Notes: a model not told the origin generated them from the sequence alone. A DNA stretch of 64,000 nucleotides from Amyelois transitella (GCF_032362555.1 NC_083507.1:5645001-5709000); one strand, 5' to 3'; shown: positions 1 through 12,947, counted from the stretch's first letter. Numbers and translations are program-made.

Positions 1-575
1 CCATACCTAATAAATGAATCATAGTCAACGCATGCAAACGCACTGCCCTTATTTAAACTTGAAAATACTGAACTGATTTTATACGGTTAACTATAAGATA
101 TTCACCACAATACAATTTAAATATATTCTACTTCTTTTGTAATCACTAGCTATTGCATGCGGCTCCGCGCACATGTATGCTTTTCGCGTAACCTGTGGAA
201 ATTTTAATTATCCTGAAGTGTACCTAGTTAATTTATATGCAAACACATTTTAGTTTTTTTTTGGGTTGACATTTGAAAATATCGTATCAAATCGGTCTAG
301 CTGTTTAGCTGTATAAGCGTAACAGACACAGACTTTCGCATTTATAATATTTAGTAATTCACCCCTTGTTTTAATAATATAGGGGTTGATTTTTCAAAAA
401 AAAAAAATCTTTTTACCTGGAACACATGTTTTACCTATACGCATACTCAATTTTATTCCCATCAATCCAGCAGTTTAGCTGTGTAAATGGAACAGACAGA
501 CAGCAGACAGATGCCAATTTATAACATACGTACCTACGTAAGGGATTTTTAACATTTCTTCCATACTTTTGCTAG
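1..575. other. Left-edge intronic sequence of the odorant receptor gene, with repeat fragments
   Basis: No coding exon is visible here. The stretch is probably intron of the receptor gene that continues to the right. Two fragments at about 270-360 and 450-530 read like a common lepidopteran repeat (an 'atcggt..agctgtttagctgtataagcgtaacagacagac' type motif followed by 'atttataatat'). The acceptor TAG at 573-575 closes the intron. Confidence 0.45.
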
Positions 576-3503
576 GTCAAACGTGCGTCTGGATAATGGT
601 AGGAACCGACTTACTGTTCTCCGGGATGGCGAGCCACATCGGAATGTTGTTGAAGCTGCTGCAGCGAAGACTTGAGATTGTGGCCACCACCGCCAAGACT
701 GATGAGGACAACTACCAGGAAATATTGGAAAACATCAAGCTGCATCAAAGACTTATCAGGCATTTATTTAATAAGCAATGTTATTTTTGTGATAAATTTA
801 CATAGATATTCATACCTATTTGAATTTTTATACAAATGAAATTAAATTGGGCATGTCAGCTGTATCAGAAACTATCGTTATCAAAATATTGTAACAATAT
901 TGTCCTTTATATAAGCAGTGCACTTCTTTCGGAAAAAATGCATGATGATAATATCGATACACAGTGCTGAACTTATCAGAAAGATTCGTATAAAAATATA
1001 TATAGGCAACCTCAACGTCCCATATAATCTCTAAGCTTGTGTCATGAACCATGGGTCTGGTGAAATAACATGTATTACCGAATTTATGTAACAAATGGTT
1101 TATCTTTTAAATAACACATAGGCCAATACGAAACATTTCCAGTGAGGGAACGAACCCACTCTATTTTATGGTGTATTTGCAATAACATTTAGCAACACAT
1201 TCTGCATCCAAATTCGACTTTTCTTATTACCTCTAACAAGTATGTTCAACTCATTCGTACTACGTATTTGTCCCTAAACGCGATGACCCGGCGCCCCGCC
1301 TCATAGTTAGACAAATCGGGTCGTCACACAGAATGAGCAAGGTAATTTACATGTTGCATAAATTACAGGTATTGCAATGACCTGGAGGTTGCGTTTTCAC
1401 TGTCAAACCTCGTGAATATTGTGCTCAGTTCCGTGAATATCTGCTGTGTTGTATTCGTCATTGTGGTTTGTATTTATTAAAATAAGGAAAATTATATTAA
1501 ATACATATTTCGCATGGATGTCGTAAAAGGCGACTAAGGGATAAACTTGGGATCTTGTAGGCTATAGGTTAACAACCTGTCACTATTTGAATCTCAATTC
1601 AATAAAGTTAATACAGCTAAACGTAACCTTTCAGTGTTTTCAAGACTGTTGATAATGTCTACCTCGCTAGCGATATAGGCGTGACTATGTATAAGTATGT
1701 TAAGCACATTTTTTTGTAGAATTAACTTTTTAAATCACTACATCACTACATAGTATAAAACAAAGTCGCTATTTTAGTCTGTTTGTCTGTATGCTTAAAT
1801 TTTTAAAATTACGCAACGGATTTTGATGCGGTTTTTTGTAACAGGTAGAGTGATTCAAGAGGAAGGTTTTTATGTATAATAATAATAACATTTATAATTT
1901 TGCACCCGTGCGAAGCCGGGGCAGGTCGCTAGTTCAAAATAAAAGGAACATAAAGGGTTTTGTGACTATTTGTATTTGTTCCATTTCTACGATTCACTCT
2001 TTTTACCGTGTCAAAAATAAAGCTATGGTATGTGTGTAAAATAATATTAGGTCATCCAATGTAAATTAATTTAGGGCTTTATTATTAAAGCCTGATTTCT
2101 TAAAGTATTTTGCATTTCATATTTGCATTCTGTTTTTTTTTTCTTTTAGCTATTGGAACCGTTCTTGGCGGTCAGTAATAAGCTGTTCTTAGGCTCAGCT
2201 TTAATTCAAGTAGGAATGATATGTTGGTACGCCGATATTATATATTACGCTGTAAGTAATCATAACATTATTTGCTGTAGTTTAAAACAGTTAACCTAAG
2301 ATCAGTGCAAAACATCACACATTTTATGTCATAGTCCTAATTCCTTATTCGATTAAATTCAAAACTCTGATACTAAATATTCAGCATAGTCGACTGATGA
2401 ACTTTTTTGACCAAGATTTACATTTTTGACTTTATAGCCTCAAGTCATAGCATTGTTATCCTTCGAACATATTTTCCCACAGCATGAGTCAAATTTGATT
2501 GCTAAATTTAAATGTAAGATCATTGATACTAAGCTAAATACAAACTTGTAATCATCGCAATTATTCTTTAAGAATGATATGGCGTTTTCGTCTTCTTTGT
2601 TGCTAAGTGGATATTACGGAATACTTAGCAACTTAGTATTCCTTAATATGCTATTACATATATGTAGCTCGCTCATCATTTACAGAACGCGGACGTCGCC
2701 GTGGCAGCTTATAATAGTGGCTGGTACCGTACTAATCCTCGTTGTCGCCGTGCCCTGCTTTTCCTTATTAAGAGGTGAGTTCAACTGTGAAGACACAAAA
2801 TAGAAAAACAAGAAAACCATACATGTCACGAACATATTGTCCCAGTTGTAAAGGATATCAAGATAACTCGCGTTCTGATTTTATGCGGTTATTTTTTAAA
2901 TTCCATCATCATTCTAGCGTTTGGCATTTGTTCTGACCGCGCCGTCAGTGGACTCGGCTTACAGCTCAATTTCTTTGCGATATTTTCCTACACAATCTGA
3001 TTAATTTTTTAACCATTACTTGGCTAGGAAATCGAAACCAGAACTTTGTTTAACGCACGGTCGCTGCGTACTAAAATATAAAAAAGATAAATACCGTAGA
3101 GCTTCATATCAACGTAAATGGGAACAAAAATAATTGTTACTTTTCCAGTTGTAAATAATTATACCTATCTTATTATTTTGAAAACATAATATACTGGTAA
3201 GTACCTTATCGTTACCAAACAGTTTAGTGCAGTTATAACAACCTCATACACATTGTTGCAGATCTCAAAAGCCGATAGCATTTACTGCAATGGGTTTTAC
3301 GGATATCAATCTCGTCACTTATTCATCGGTAAATGATCATTATATAATCAATTATTATGATTACTATATGTACCAACAAGATATAATATCACGAAGTTGA
3401 ATCGTTGAATATATAATTTAATAAAAAATCTTTTCTTTTTCAGATCCTGACCAGATCTTACTCCTATTTTGCACTTTTGTACACTATGTATAGTGATAAT
3501 TAA
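576..3503 (+). CDS. Odorant receptor (insect 7tm_6 family), 3' part; 5' exons lie outside the window
   Basis: This is an insect odorant receptor, a seven-transmembrane ligand-binding subunit that forms a cation channel with Orco in antennal neuron dendrites. Six exons join in phase: 576-759, 1369-1465, 2150-2251, 2686-2774, 3262-3328 and 3444-3503. The first visible exon encodes a membrane segment and a 'KLHQRLIR' loop. The next reads YCNDLEVAFSLSNLVNIVLS. The exon at 2150 reads KLFLGSALIQVGMICWYAD. The exon at 2686 gives AAYNSGWYRT, matching the A-Y-x-S-x-W signature of the family. The last two give KPIAFTAMGF and the usual ending SYSYFALLYTMYSDN. The first exon enters in phase 1, so the N-terminal part is missing. 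The intron after 759 uses a GC donor. An AATAAA lies at 3523-3528. The exact receptor subfamily cannot be told from the sequence. Confidence 0.9.
1512..1700 (+). repeat. Repeat family B copy (partial)
   Basis: It carries the family core 'gatgtcgtaaaaggcgact', the 'acctgtcactatttgaatctc' block and a degraded 'tagcgatataggcgtgact' tail. At least a dozen copies of this short family lie in the window, mostly in introns. It lies in an intron of the odorant receptor. Confidence 0.7.
1735..1935 (+). repeat. Interspersed repeat of 'acgcaacggattttgatgcgg' type
   Basis: A moderately conserved repeat seen across Lepidoptera: 'cataggtataaaacaaagtcgc'-like start, 'ttttgatgcggttttttgt', 'gagtgattcaagaggaagg', ending 'cgaagccggggcaggtcgct'. 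It looks like the 3' end of a transposable element. I cannot name the parent element with confidence. Confidence 0.55.
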
Positions 3504-3522
3504 TTTTATTGAAAGGGAAATT

Positions 3523-3528
3523 AATAAA
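3523..3528 (+). terminator. Polyadenylation signal of the odorant receptor gene
   Basis: AATAAA, 20 bases past the receptor stop codon and before the next gene's start at 3860. Confidence 0.6.
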
Positions 3529-3859
3529 AGGGATATCGAACAAATCTAATGTATTTAAATTCTGTATTTTTCTTTTTACTCTGAGTTCACATATATTTTT
3601 TATGCTTTTGCTCTTATATTGGGTGTGCGTACTTAGAATACTTATTTAAATAGTTTTGAACGAAAATTCTATATCTATGGCACCTATTACACAACGATAT
3701 TTTTGGTAATGTCAAGGTTGAAAAATCAAAAGACTAAGACGAGGGCAGAACATATTCAATAAACCTGAATTCAACTGACTTAAATTTTTAAGAATCTAGT
3801 TTTTTATTGCAAAAGGTCATACGGAAAATATAGGCACGTGAATCTTCTGAGTATGTAAA

Positions 3860-6800
3860 ATGGTTAAAGAATATTATAGTACTGCATCAGGATCAACATG
3901 CATTCCACCGCGCCACTTTTACGCTCTTAGTGACAAGGTAATAAATACAGTTTCTGGGTCATTACATAGGTACATATTTGGTCGCTCTCTTTCTTAAAAA
4001 AGTGAATGTAACAGAATACACCAAAAAATCAACTCACTCAATAAAAAGAGATAATCTTACTACCCACATAATTTGGTTTCATATAAGTAGAAAAAAATAC
4101 TAAAGATAAAATTAAGAGAAAGTGTGTATTGGAATATTTTTTCTTACAGGTTTCAATTGTAAATATTTTTTCAGATTCAAGAACATTACCGCTTTGCGCC
4201 ACAGCAACTTACATCAATAGATTAAAAAAATATATATATTATGAAACGTAGAACACGAGATTACAATGAACTTAATTTGGTGATGTTACATTAATAAATA
4301 ATCAACTACAGTTACACACACTGTCTCTCAATATATTTAACGTATATTTCCTATTCTACAGCCTGGAGATGTCTTCCAAAAAAAGCGTTTATATCAACGC
4401 ATTCATCTGCCTAAGTTGAGTCCTACTGAGGCAGAATTTATGCGACTAGTAAATAATGGAAATGTTGAGGATGTCAAAGAGTTCTTACAAGAATGTTCCG
4501 ATTTGGATATTAATTGTATTGACTACCAGGTTATCTATAGTATTTATATACTACAATATAACTACATGTTTATTTATTAATAAAATGTAGACGTTGCTGT
4601 ATTGTGTGAGCTAGATAATGTTTAAAGTTTGTATGAATAGACACTTACCACTAAAAAGCTTTAAAATTTAAACTTACTTATAAAAAAGCTTTAATATTTA
4701 ATATTCTTATACAAGCCAGGGAAGGAGATTATTCATACAAGCTAAAGCATAAAAATACACGTGAAATGTACAACAGGTAGACTTAATGCCATAAGGCATT
4801 CTCTGCCAGAACGAATTTAAACGACAAAGCCTCTTATGTGATTCCAATGAACGATTGGTGACAACCTTTCCGTAAGTATTCAATTATTCTATTCCTAAAT
4901 CAGGGCATCTCAGCTCTTCACATAGCGGTGCGAAATGAGTCAATGGATATGGTGGACTTTTTGTTGAATCAACCTCGTATAGACCTAGGTGACAACGTGT
5001 TACACGCCGTCCGAAATAACAGTATCAACATCTTAGGTAAACGGTGTCCTTGATTTCACTTAAATCTGTTTAAATCTTTAGTTATTGCGTTGAGCGGTAC
5101 CGAATTATTTAGTCTATTATCTTTATTTTCATTCCTGGTTTTTGATAATCATTTTTCTTTTATTTTTATCGTAATCAATAACATAAGCAAGATTAGCAAA
5201 GTACTTATGGACATTATTTTTATTATAAAAATCTTGGCTATTCATTTTAAAAAATATGATAAACCTGCACTTTTTTATTTATAGTCAAGTTATTGGATGC
5301 CCAGAAAAAGATTTCACCCGGCTTGGAATTTGCCGGAGCGTTGCACTCTGCCGATTTTCCTGAATACATCACGCCTTTGATCCTGGCTGCGCAGTGTGGT
5401 CATTACAAAATTGTAGGGTTATTAATTGAAAGAGGTCATACTATTCTCATGCCGCATACTCCTCGCTGTTTCTGTACGTGTTGCAAGTAAGTATAAAGCA
5501 CTTTTACAGAGTTATTTCTAGCTTACCAACAATTATCCTGTTTTATTACTGCTGCGACAAATTTTTGCTCTTTTAGAGTAGTAACGATAAACTTATATGT
5601 CAAAAAGCTTCGACTATATTTTTACCGCAGTGATAATGCAGAAATATAAAATAAAAATGTCACCTAAAGTTGTCACGTATAAAATACGTGTTAGACCTAT
5701 TCCCATTTTACTTAACCCATGTAAGAAGCACAACATAAATTACGCCTGTTTTACAGAAGCATGTTCTTGAACGAAGATCCCCTTCGCTTTAGTCTAGCAC
5801 GATTATCGGTGTATCAGGCATTATCCTCGCCCGTGTACATCATACAAACATCCTCGGACCCAATCCTAACAGCTTTCCATCTGGCTTCAGAGCTGGAAGT
5901 CAATGCATCCACTAACATACAGTTAGCAGCCTCCTACTTACAGCTCAAGGGTGACGTCAGTGCTTTCGCTGTTGACCTTATAGGTGACATACCGTTTATT
6001 CTACTTTTATATGAAACAAATAAAAATGTATGTATTTTTTTTCGCAGTTAGTCAAAGCCGCTATACTAATAAATAGGCGAATATAGATAAAAGTAAAAAA
6101 CACTCAACAATAACGTGATAAAGAAAACTTAGTTAAACTGTGATATGTTTGACCATTAAGCTACGGTAACTTATTGTAGAGCAAGCATACAGACAGTCCA
6201 TGCTTATTTTCCGCAATAAAATGTATAATCCTCGCCATTTATTTTAATAACGTTAGGATGTTGCCGTACCTCTGGAGAAGTGGAGTGTATATTGAAGCAA
6301 ACTTCGGGATTTCACGGGAGACACTTTGTGTTACCTCGACTTCTAATGGCTGTTAATTGTAAACAGAAAGAGTTTGTAGCTCATCCGAATACGCAACAGG
6401 TATAAAACTTTACGTACGCTTATAAACTTAGGATTCTACTTTTAGGCGATGGGCTAGCAACCTGTCACTATTTGAATCTCATTTCTATCTTAAAGCCAAA
6501 TAGCTGAACGTGGCCTATCAGTCTTTAAAATACTGTTGGCTCTGTCTACCCCGCGAGGGATATAAACGTGATTATATGTATGTATGTATGTATAAAACTT
6601 TAAGACTTACAGGAGATAACATGTTGTAATTAGTGAACGAAAAATTAATTATAAAATGACACATTAGGCTTAATAACATAGATTCACTTAAGTTTTATTT
6701 GATTATACAGCTTATATAATTTTACCGTTTTAGGTCCTGGAGTCCTATTGGTTGGGAGAATGTACCTGGAAGAATAGATCATTTTGCATGAAAATCATGG

Positions 6801-9800
6801 AAATATTAACAAGACTTCTCATTACCCCACTCATGCTGATAATGTCCATGGTAAGTATATGAACAAGGGATATATCCTTATGACAACTTTAGGTGACATT
6901 ATTTTTATTTTCTCAAAATTCGATTTAAATTGAATTATGAGAAAATTATAAATTTCAACGAGGACCAAGGGCTACAAAATCGCGCTCACCGCTCCATTTA
7001 ACGAACATCAAATCACAAAAGCTATATAAATGCATTTCATATCAATGCCTTCAACTTCAATTTTATGAAATGTTCTATTACGTACAGTTATGACAACGTG
7101 GAGATGGAATCCAATTCCGTCTTGAATAAGGTAATCCATAAGAACTGTGATTTTCAATAACTGAGAGACAAAGTGTGTAACTGATTATGATTTTTGACTT
7201 CACGCTTAACATGCAATTTATTCGTATCTATACTGTCTAACTATAACACATTAATTTGTAAATACCTTTTTTTCGAAAATTACCTTTATTTAACTTGAAA
7301 AGACGTGACCGGAAAGCCATGTGTTATTCCCTTAGTCATCTTTTACAACATCCATGACGGGACGGAGTAGTCCTATTTGAAAGTGCCGGGAACAACAAAT
7401 CACCTTCTTGAAATTTTCTATAGGATGCCATAAAGTGACTTACATTATCTTTACTCATCATCTTTCATTATTTTGTGTGCAGGTTACGCCTCGACACTGG
7501 CTTGTTAGATACTGGCAGATACCGTTGAACAAGCTGATTACCCACGTGGCTGCCTACCTCTTGTTTCTCACTTTAGTCTTCCATATTTCGAATCAAGATA
7601 AACGCTATCAGAAACGGGGCCCGCCAAATACAGGTTCGTGCCACAGAGAATAGAATATTAAAACAAAAGATAAAGCATCGTTTAGAGGACTCAATTAGCC
7701 CATTGGGAAAATACCATATGTGGAAATGAGAAATGTACAATAACTGAAAAATAAAAATAAATTACATTGAATTTTAAAGACACAAAGTACTGTTACAATA
7801 TTATATTTCTTACATAGACAGGCTCTATAGTTTCGAAATACTTGAAGTCCACATTCAGTGGTTCGCATTCAGTAAACATTTTTATTATCAATATTACAGA
7901 CAAATTTTAACTTCTATATTCTCGATGGTTCTACAACGGTAATGTGATTAGAATAAATGTGCGCGATTATTTGCCTGATAACTTAGTTAAAATATTATTA
8001 TAGGATTTCTCCGACAACAAGGTCGAGATAAATTCTTGCGTTAAACAACAAAAATAGCCATAAAACATTTTACATTTAAGACATAACGCAGCTTTTAGAT
8101 TTTGAGCGTATTTCCTAATAATGTAACATTTGTGGCTATTTTTACACGCTTGTTTCTCTTCTTTTCATTCAAGGTGCAGAGGGTCCGGTCATATTGTACG
8201 TGTGTGGTTACATATGGTCTGCCGCGCGCATGTGCCTCATGCAGGGTCCTCGCCGTTACCTCGCCGAGATGTGGAACTGGGCCGAGATCATTATGCTGCT
8301 GCTCTTTGTGTTGTCATTCGGCTTCTGGATCTCTGCTGCTATGGATGTTACCAGTGCGAACGAATATTTAGGTAATTTAGCTATGAAGAGAAGCTAATTA
8401 CCACAAAAACCACTGATTTATTGTTTGATTTCTTATCTTGTACCTGACGTGCCCATTAAAGACTCCAGGTCTACCTACAGTCCCTAAAAAAGGGATAAGC
8501 CAATAGGTTACAAAAGAATTGATAAGAAATAAAACTGAACAAAATTATGAACTATCAACATGGTTGCCTACTTGTTGATTTATCGAACCCTTGTAATGCC
8601 ACATATGGAAGCAACAGTTTTATGATCCAAATAAAATATGCCTTTATTTCAATTTACTTATTTGTCCGAAATTTGACACGTCCTAAATTTATGTAACAAC
8701 AGTATTTTTGGTATTGGTTTACAGTTACTTATTATCCCACAGAACGCAGGTATTGGAACCAGCATGACCCAACATTGCTTGCTGAGGGGACCTTCTGCTT
8801 AGCAACGATATTCGCTTATTTCCGGCTCATGTACCTGTGCCAACTGAGCTACCATCTAGGGCCTTTGCAGGTATGCAATTGACTTGTTCTTGTTGAGAAG
8901 AACTTGTTCTTGTTACGTTCTGTGCCGACTTGAATGAAAAATATTATGTAAGCTGGCTGTGGCAGGTTTGTATTAAGTGCTTGTATAGCTAGTGCTTATA
9001 TAAGCGAAGTAATGATTCAAATCGCCAACTTTAGGATCTCTAATTTTATTCAGATTTTTTTAATAACTATAATATACAAAAAATAATAATAAACAAAAAT
9101 GAACCGAAACATGACATAATAACGTTTTATTTAATTAACAGGTTTCCCTAGGCAAGATGACTATCGATATTTACAAGTACATAATTGTATTTACGATAAT
9201 CATTAGCGCTTTCACTGCGGGCCTGGCTCGTCTCTACCAATATTATGACGGCATGGTCTACGAAGATGACTTTGGAGTTAAAACGGTGCAGGTTAGTCTT
9301 AAAATAGCAGAAAATTAAGTCGTCAAATATTGTAAAAATAATTAGGGCTAATAACGTTTCGATAGAGCTGCCAGTCCAGGATCGTGGTTTAAGTTGCACA
9401 TAGGACTCCTCCCCATAGTAAGGTGAGGACGCAACCGGGACTAACAACAAGAGACACTATTACATTTTTTATAGTCCAGACCTGTTGGTTTAATGCCAAA
9501 ACATTAAGTATAACTGACAATACCATTAAAAAATTAAAATTATATAGGTATTGTCTTTTATTTTTAGAATTTTACCTACATTCCATTCTTTAATAAATCA
9601 GGACATTTGCTTCCACCCAGGCATGTTAAAACACAATTATCATTTAAATGGTAATGTCATTTAAGTTTATTACCAAAACAGAACCATAACTACCCACATT
9701 TGGCGATTTTGCATCAAGATTGGGTTCGCCAAACCGTGATCGCAATCTTTCCAGAGAAATTTGGAGCGAACGCCTACTTGTAGCGTAAACATTATGTCGC

Positions 9801-12327
9801 TATAAGTTATATATAACACAGTAGGTATAAGTTTTATTTAAAGCAAGACGTTGAATATCTTTAAAGCAATTTTTCTGTACTAGTCTTCAATACTTTTTTT
9901 ATTTCTCAATTTTATAATGTACACTTTTGTGCATGGCCATTTAAGTTTCACTAGTTGCCTCCATGAACTCTTTACTTCAACAACTAGCATGGAGGAGCAG
10001 TTCAAAAAATGAGGCATTGTTATCTTAATCGCTCTCCTCGCGTCCCGTTTGTGAGGAGAGGATCCGAGAGTCTGCTCCATGACCACTATATTGTGTAACT
10101 CAGTTACACAATGCGACTCCCATCTGATCTCCGCCAGCTTTGCAAAGAAACATACTTACCTCAATTTAGTTATTGGTTACAAGTTTATATCAATGTTTTC
10201 CTCACGGTGTTTTGCCTCACAGTAAGAGTATCATCGGTTTAGCAATCAAACTAATGATATTACCTAAGAGACATTTTCACAACTTTTAAATTACCCACAG
10301 GTATCGTCATTCACAAGTCTGGCAGATACTTTAAAGACTTTATTCTGGGCCCTTTTCTGCATGGCGCCATTGGAGAGCTCTGATGTGGTGATATCCAATA
10401 CCAGAGATATAATGGTCTCTGAAAATTTTCACGGAAATCGACACGAATTCACCGAATTTATTGGATACTTCTGTTTTGGTTGTATGTTTCCAACTAATGT
10501 CATAAGTATTTCCACGAGATCTTACAGATTAGGAATCTTAAAATTGTATACGAATTACTTTTTGGAACAGAACGGCCTAATTTCTAAATAGCTTGTTTCA
10601 CTTAAAGTAAAATTATCTCCTTTTTTAAGGTTTCGAAGTAATATCAGTTATTGTCGTGTTAAACATGCTGATAGCGACGATGTCCAACACATTTCAGAGA
10701 GTCAATGACAATGTGGCCATCGAGTGGACGTTTGGTAAAACCGAAGTTAGTCTTGATTTCACTAATAATGTTTGTTTCCTGAGGGATTCGAACCCATTAC
10801 TTCCTGATTACAAGGCTACAACAAAGCTTAAAAACAAAAATGGCAGAAATATTTATCTGTTTTATGACTGTATCTACATTATCTGCTTTGTTTTGGCGAG
10901 GCTTGGCTCTTGTGAGAATTTCCAAAACAAAGGTTTCTGAAGGTCTATTCTCTTCCTGCGACAAATTTCATTAAAATCGGTCGTATTAGAAACAAAAATA
11001 CAAATTCTTGTAGAAATAAAAGTATGGATATATACTCGCCTATATAAAAAGAAAGAACATATATTTGGCAATATTTTTTTTGCATACCAAAAATAAATTT
11101 CATGGAAAGATTTTTAGAACTTTCCACGGTATCATTGTATCATTTGGTTTTACAGTGAAAGGACCAGTCAACCGGCATTTCTTGCTCCTATATCATACTC
11201 AGGATATTTCTTGCCAACGGATGCATGCTATCATTACTAGATCCGCTAGTATTCATACGCACTGCAGTTCATATTATACGCAATGTTATAGCAAAATAGA
11301 ACTTGCTAACGGTTCCACAACAGTTACATAACACCGCTCTCAGAATACACGTTTTTGTTAATATCAGCCTACGTGCAGTTACCCGCTTAGATTTGCAAGT
11401 TTAATTACCTCTTCATTAATACTATGGAGACTAATCTATTTTTTACCTAATGCGATGAACAAAGGTAGGTAAACTTTATAACACCTGTGTGAACTTCCGC
11501 TTTTACATGCAATACTTACGAAGTAGGAATGTACCAATATCTATTTGAAATATATGCAAGAAGGATGATGACGCAAATGAGTTTTTAATCAAGGAATAAG
11601 GTATAGAGGGATCGTGGCAAGTGACAAGACGTAGTCCTATAAATGTAGAAAATAATATTCACTGCAGTGCTTTTACACTATTCTGAAATAAGTAAGGCGG
11701 TCTTAATAGGCGATTCCTCAATTTTGTGATAGTTTAGTGATGGGATCACTTAATTTTTTTTCAGGTGTATATAAACTACATATTGCAGACAACTTTACCA
11801 TCGCCATTCAATCTCATCCCTACAGCGTCGGGGATGAGTACGGTGGTGGAATGGCTGAGAGTTAAAATAGGCAACACACCCGGAATGCGAGCACTGTGGT
11901 CACCGTCTTACTGTTGTTATGTGGTTTGTACTTCAAATTTTAAAGGACTGTTTAACTAAGTAGTTGTTAGGTACGTTTATAAATGTTTAATTCCTATGAG
12001 ACTTACGATAAATAACAATGTGCGCGATATTAGGAAGCGTTCCGCACTGTTTTCTTGTAAGGGAGAGACGATATAGGCATGTGTAAATTTCTAACATAAT
12101 GTTCAATGAATTTTATCTGTGGAAGAATCACAAAGTTGAATTAGCAGATAATGCCTAACTGTTATTTTACCACTTTAAGGCATACTTTTAACTACTTATA
12201 TTCATTAAAAAAGTATATTTTTTAGGAACGAGACGTAGAAGCGAATGTTCTAAAGGAGTTCCCTGTATTAATGACAGTACTAGCACAAAGATATTTCAGT
12301 AAAAAGTTGAGTAATAAAGTAATATAA
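3860..12327 (+). CDS. Divergent TRPC-type transient receptor potential channel, complete, 749 aa
   Basis: A TRPC-class cation channel subunit. Fifteen exons join in phase: 3860-3937, 4362-4529, 4904-5036, 5285-5486, 5757-5983, 6257-6399, 6734-6850, 7483-7633, 8174-8371, 8743-8870, 9142-9291, 10301-10478, 10630-10745, 11765-11923 and 12226-12327. Order of parts: ankyrin-like region (INCIDYQGISALHIAVRN, ITPLILAAQCGHYKIV), a cysteine knot-like loop (TPRCFCTCC), the TRPC linker (QKEFVAHPNTQQ), transmembrane segments S1-S6, a pore loop (TLKTLFWALFCMAPLESSDV), an S6 with VVLNMLIATMSNTFQRV, then the TRP helix (EWTFGKTE) and a PSPFNLIPT segment. The start is ATG at 3860; the family's HLPKLSP motif follows in exon 2. 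The protein stops soon after the TRP helix, so the long calmodulin- and PDZ-binding tail of Drosophila TRP, TRPL and TRPgamma is absent. The pore sequence differs from the usual FGLVDL. It is a TRPC paralogue, not clearly trp, trpl or trpgamma. Confidence 0.88.
6420..6592 (+). repeat. Repeat family B copy in a TRPC intron
   Basis: Shows 'ttttaggcgatgggctagc', 'acctgtcactatttgaatctc', 'agctgaacgtggcctatcag' and 'ctgtctaccccgcgagggat', ending in a short (TATG)n run. One of the better kept copies, lacking the family's first part. Confidence 0.75.
7318..7400 (-). repeat. Repeat family B head fragment, reverse
   Basis: Reverse-orientation match to the family start: 'cccttagtcatcttttac', 'gacatccatgacgggacgg' and 'gtgccgggaacaac'. 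It lies just before TRPC exon 8. Confidence 0.6.
9292..10300. other. TRPC intron holding degraded repeat fragments
   Basis: No exon fits here. About 9385-9450 has an 'aggtgaggacgcaaccgggactaac' type fragment that recurs near 48120 and, degraded, near 61010. About 10095-10260 is a worn copy of the family D repeat ('gcgactcccatctgatctcc', 'tttcctcacggtgttttgcc'). Confidence 0.45.
10746..11764. other. TRPC intron, no coding content seen
   Basis: This intron separates the TRP-helix exon from the PSPFNLIPT exon. About 11565-11640 contains a weak copy of the family C tail ('agggatcgtggcaagtgacaag'). Otherwise it is AT-rich without recognisable structure. Confidence 0.4.
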
Positions 12328-12591
12328 TACCACAATAGTATCTTAAATTTTCAACATTCCCTCTTAAACAAGGTTCATACAAAAAATACTCATAACTTTT
12401 CCCGATAACATATACCCTAGTAAATGGAGTAACTTTCATGTTAAACCAAAAAATTGGTAATTCGTATAACGCTACGATCCCTTCATACTTATTAGTAAAA
12501 GCGTATGTCAGTTACCTTGTTTCTTTAACTTTTATCAAAGTTTTTGGTCATTGCCCGGTAAAACAAATAATATTAAGGGAAACATAGTTCT

Positions 12592-12597
12592 AATAAA
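12592..12597 (+). terminator. Candidate polyadenylation signal of the TRPC gene
   Basis: AATAAA about 265 bases past the stop codon at 12327. It sits in the 620-base gap before the convergent AP-3 mu gene, whose own signal lies at 12816-12821 on the other strand. Confidence 0.4.
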
Positions 12598-12815
12598 ATA
12601 TTTACTTGAACATACATAAGAACTTTTATTTCTTAAAAAATGACAGTTAATTCTTTTCATTCAACGATTACATAGTAAATATACACTTTTCATATATACA
12701 CATTGCACAAGAACACTGTAAATTTTATTGAGAGCCTTCAAATTCCTGTACAAAGCGCCTTCGGTTACGGAAGGGAAATGAATTAGTTACTCTTTACGCA
12801 AATTGGGCATTATGG

Positions 12816-12821
12816 TTTATT
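12816..12821 (-). terminator. Polyadenylation signal of the AP-3 mu gene
   Basis: AATAAA on the minus strand, about 127 bases past the AP-3 mu stop codon. The two convergent genes end within about 220 bases of each other. Confidence 0.5.
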
Positions 12822-12947
12822 AACATAATCAGCACTGAACTTCATGCCGAGTTTAGATTTAATATAATATACGTAAAGACGTTAAAAAGAGCCATCACTT
12901 CAATCAGAAAGGCTTGTGTAAATCCAGGGGCTTTCCCCTTCCTCCCA

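Noticed and set aside
2579-2803. Open stretch of 74 codons with membrane-like translation
   Set aside because: The true receptor exon (2686-2774) runs through it in a different frame, with acceptor, donor and family motif AAYNSGWYRT.
8102-8375. Open stretches overlapping TRPC exon 9 in other frames
   Set aside because: The exon 8174-8371 in its own frame gives clear TRP sequence (RYLAEMWNWAEIIMLLLF) with splice sites; the others are shadows.
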